From Terriglobia bacterium (GTDB lineage: Bacteria; Acidobacteriota; Terriglobia; Terriglobales; Acidobacteriaceae), in assembly GCA_020073665.1 (NCBI GenBank), contig JAIQEU010000006.1, positions 124,001 through 188,000 on the forward strand: a stretch of DNA of 64,000 nucleotides. The letters are read 5' to 3'. Under the pieces are notes generated by a model. That model searched no databases. It was not told where the DNA came from and was given only the letters and a program-made list of their open reading frames with translations. The position numbers were made by a program, and so were the translations under genes. Each line of letters starts with the position of its first letter. Positions within the stretch are counted from its first letter, which is position 1. This document shows positions 62,222-64,000 of the stretch, in pieces.

Positions 62222-63301
62222 CTAGTGTGGCGACGGCGTGGGCGCAGTCAGTAGATTCACAAGCAGTTTGTAAAGCCTCTCGGTGTCAAGATCAGCTTGG
62301 ATCTCGACCGGCTGGACATCGAGTTTGGGCTTGTCTTGATCCGTCCACGACAGGATGTTGCCGTAGCCAGCGCCACGGTCGAGTTCCACATCCAGGAATC
62401 GCGTTTCTTTTTTCGTAATCAAGCTGGGATCGAGCCACGCCGCTGCTGCCAGTTCATCCCACAAGTAGTTGTATTCGCCGTGCAGGCGGGCATACTTGCC
62501 CACATAGCGCGCCGCGGGCGAATCACCTGCTTTGATCCGGTTGATCAATTCGGCAGTCATTCGCGTCTTCACGGAGATATCCACCGTGGTACAGACAATC
62601 TTCTTCCATGGGGCTCGAAGCACAATGTGGGCCGCCTCCGGATCGAACCAGATGTTGAATTCACGCCGCGGAGTGTTGATGAACTCCGGATCGGTGGTCT
62701 CGGGGTTCAAGCTGGCCCCCATGAACACCAGTTCTTTGGCCAACCGCGGAAATTCGGGATCGATGGAGATGGCCAGCGCCAAGTTGGTCATCGGACCACC
62801 CGCGTAAATGGTCACCTCGCCGGGAAATCGGTGCACCATGCGAACCAGAAAGTGTGCGGCATCTTCGTCGAGAGCTTTGGTGCTGGGCCTGCCTTCTGGC
62901 ATCTCTCCCAACTGGTCGGGTGGGTGGTAGAGCTGTGGAGTCCAGGCTCCCAGCCAGGCTACGGAGCCATAGCGTTGCTCCCAGAGTTCAGTTTCCTCTT
63001 TTTGCCTTACCAGCGGATACTCCGCACCCGGCACCAACGGAATGTCGCTTCGTCCAATGAGTTCGAGCATGCGCAAGGTATGTGCCACTTCCGCCTTGAG
63101 CCACTGATCGCCTGTCACCACCGTGATGCCTAGAACTTGCGTCTGTGGAGACTGGATCAGCAGAAGTGTCGACTGCAGATCGGTCCCGGCGGGCCCGGCC
63201 GCATCCTGGTCAATGATGATTTTGCGCTTGTCTTGTCCCCAGCAGGTGAGGCAGGTCAGCAGTGCTACCATCGCCAAAACCCAGGCTCGGCCGAATTTCA
63301 T
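62222..63301 (-). CDS. Exported nucleoside hydrolase-like, variant motif (third copy)
   Basis: A 359-residue protein with a signal peptide (RAWVLAMVALLTCLTCWG). It has the nucleoside hydrolase fold (VTIYAGGPMTNLALAISIDP; LVFMGASLNPETTD; LWDELAAAAWLDPSLI) and the same changed first motif as the protein at 48718: IIIDQDAAGPAGTDLQS, here with an Asp retained at the end. The two variants are more alike than either is to the canonical copy at 42143. It lies outside the main nucleoside operon, alone, with GAGG before ATG. Confidence 0.82.
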   Translation of the reverse strand: MKFGRAWVLAMVALLTCLTCWGQDKRKIIIDQDAAGPAGTDLQSTLLLIQSPQTQVLGITVVTGDQWLKAEVAHTLRMLELIGRSDIPLVPGAEYPLVRQKEETELWEQRYGSVAWLGAWTPQLYHPPDQLGEMPEGRPSTKALDEDAAHFLVRMVHRFPGEVTIYAGGPMTNLALAISIDPEFPRLAKELVFMGASLNPETTDPEFINTPRREFNIWFDPEAAHIVLRAPWKKIVCTTVDISVKTRMTAELINRIKAGDSPAARYVGKYARLHGEYNYLWDELAAAAWLDPSLITKKETRFLDVELDRGAGYGNILSWTDQDKPKLDVQPVEIQADLDTERLYKLLVNLLTAPTPSPH

Positions 63302-63423
63302 CAGTCACCTCGGAGTTACCCGATAAAGTTACGAACCACTCCCAAGCAGAGTAAAACGCATGACCGCCTTGGTTTGTTCATCGCCCTGTCAGGATTTAAC
63401 AGCTGCTGATCCCGCGAGTCCTA

Positions 63424-63452
63424 TTGCGGATCGCGGCTTCGACGACTAGAAT
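63424..63452 (+). promoter_or_regulatory. Possible promoter of the right-edge gene
   Basis: TTGCGG (63424-63429), 17 bases, TAGAAT (63447-63452). The -10 is good and the -35 is half-consensus. Confidence 0.4.
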
Positions 63453-63552
63453 ACGCGCGCACGACTGATTGCGCCTCACCTTTTCGATTCGCGTTCGTCC
63501 TATGGGTTGTCCCCGCTTGAACGCACACCAATCCGGACACTCTGGAGCGGGT

Positions 63553-64000
63553 ATGGCGACATGCGTCCTGACCGTGATCGCGTTGATCACCCCACTTATC
63601 AGCCAGGGGCAATCTCAGGGTAGCGCGGGCTCGGCCATGTTGCAGGGATCGGTGCGCGATTCACGTGGCCACCCGCTGGTTGCCGCCAAGGTTTGTCTCC
63701 AAAGTCAGAGTGGAGCTCAGATTCTAGCCGTAAACACCGATGCGGAGGGAACCTATCGCTTTCCTGCGCTTCCCGAAGGCGCCTACACTCTGCGCGCGGA
63801 GATGGCCGGATACACCGAAGCTACTTTCGGCCCCGTTGTGCTTGGACCGCGAGCTTCGAAAACGGTTGGCCTCACGCTCGAGCCTCCGACGGAAAACTCC
63901 GCCGCGAAATTGCCTGAGTTTTTCGACGAACCACAATTTACCGTGGCCGGCGTTACGGAAAGCATGAATCCCGGCGGACATGGGTCCGACCGGATCTTGC
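63553..64000 (+). CDS. Partial exported protein with carboxypeptidase-regulatory-like domain
   Basis: The first 149 codons of a gene that runs off the right edge; no stop appears. GGAG precedes ATG 63553; an in-frame ATG at 63502 would give a more basic N-terminus. A signal peptide (MATCVLTVIALITPLISQGQ) leads to a carboxypeptidase-regulatory-like beta sandwich (MLQGSVRDSRGHPLVAAKVC; NTDAEGTYRFPALPEGAYTL). The following EFFDEPQFTVAGVTESMNPG resembles a linker seen before TPR repeats in acidobacterial proteins, so the missing part may be TPR; that is from memory of such proteins and needs the rest of the gene. Confidence 0.75.
   Translation, partial: MATCVLTVIALITPLISQGQSQGSAGSAMLQGSVRDSRGHPLVAAKVCLQSQSGAQILAVNTDAEGTYRFPALPEGAYTLRAEMAGYTEATFGPVVLGPRASKTVGLTLEPPTENSAAKLPEFFDEPQFTVAGVTESMNPGGHGSDRIL

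Noticed and set aside
1-64000. tRNA, rRNA, CRISPR array, IS element or prophage
   Set aside because: No cloverleaf, no regular repeat-spacer pattern, no transposase, integrase or phage structural motif was seen on either strand.

Overview
The window is about 64 kb of GC-rich, gene-dense chromosome. It looks like a free-living Gram-negative member of the Acidobacteriota (Terriglobia-like). This is inferred from protein style: a very large Oar-like TonB-dependent transporter with a carboxypeptidase-regulatory N-domain, several FG-GAP/ASPIC-UnbV and TPR proteins, FecR beside a CHASE2 cyclase, many multiheme cytochromes, and strong AGGAGG-type ribosome sites mixed with TTG starts. I saw no rRNA, tRNA, CRISPR array, transposase or phage gene.

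0.3-14 kb: a lipid/polyester (PHA) storage neighbourhood. Two paralogous phasin-like proteins (2559-3500 and 13079-13996) flank an alpha/beta hydrolase, a CrtC-like protein, acyl-CoA dehydrogenase, acyl-CoA ligase and the PHA regulator PhaR. TGC...GCA palindromes, matching the CTGC-N3-GCAG sites known for PhaR, sit just downstream of clear sigma70 promoters of both phasins; a related palindrome lies in front of phaR itself. Inside this block is a four-gene operon (8375 down to 4731): RsbRD-N-like protein, single-ring ClpB-like AAA+ ATPase, receiver-only response regulator and ABC1-family kinase.

14-22.8 kb: a secreted M28 peptidase, a lipoprotein with two GlcG/HbpS-like domains, a FecR-domain protein followed by a CHASE2 adenylate/guanylate cyclase, and glucose-6-phosphate dehydrogenase (zwf).

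22.9-36.7 kb: the most interesting region, a probable NADH-to-cell-surface electron-transfer system. A + strand pair encodes an outer-membrane beta-barrel and a ten-heme cytochrome fused to an LVIVD-type propeller. A convergent four-gene operon encodes a NuoE-NuoF fusion, a NuoG-N/double cNMP-binding/HybA-like ferredoxin fusion, a multi-histidine membrane protein (b-type heme candidate) and a membrane-anchored ten-heme cytochrome. A five-heme c554-like protein is divergent from that operon. The parts could carry electrons from cytoplasmic NADH across both membranes, possibly gated by a cyclic nucleotide.

36.7-40.5 kb: a GH63-like glycosidase, a two-TM potassium channel with RCK domain, and an exported RidA protein.

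41-51 kb: a nucleoside scavenging cluster: two exported nucleoside hydrolases, a sugar/ureide-permease-like transporter, long-form deoC, ALDH16-type aldehyde dehydrogenase, a TrpF-like protein, ribokinase and a purine permease. It encodes a hydrolase-kinase-aldolase-dehydrogenase route from (deoxy)nucleosides to acetate-level carbon.

51-64 kb: the large TonB-dependent transporter with a palindrome in its promoter, a TPR protein, a Tat-exported FG-GAP/UnbV-redoxin-TPR fusion, a second ASPIC/UnbV protein, a third nucleoside hydrolase of a variant type, and a partial regulatory-domain protein running off the right edge.
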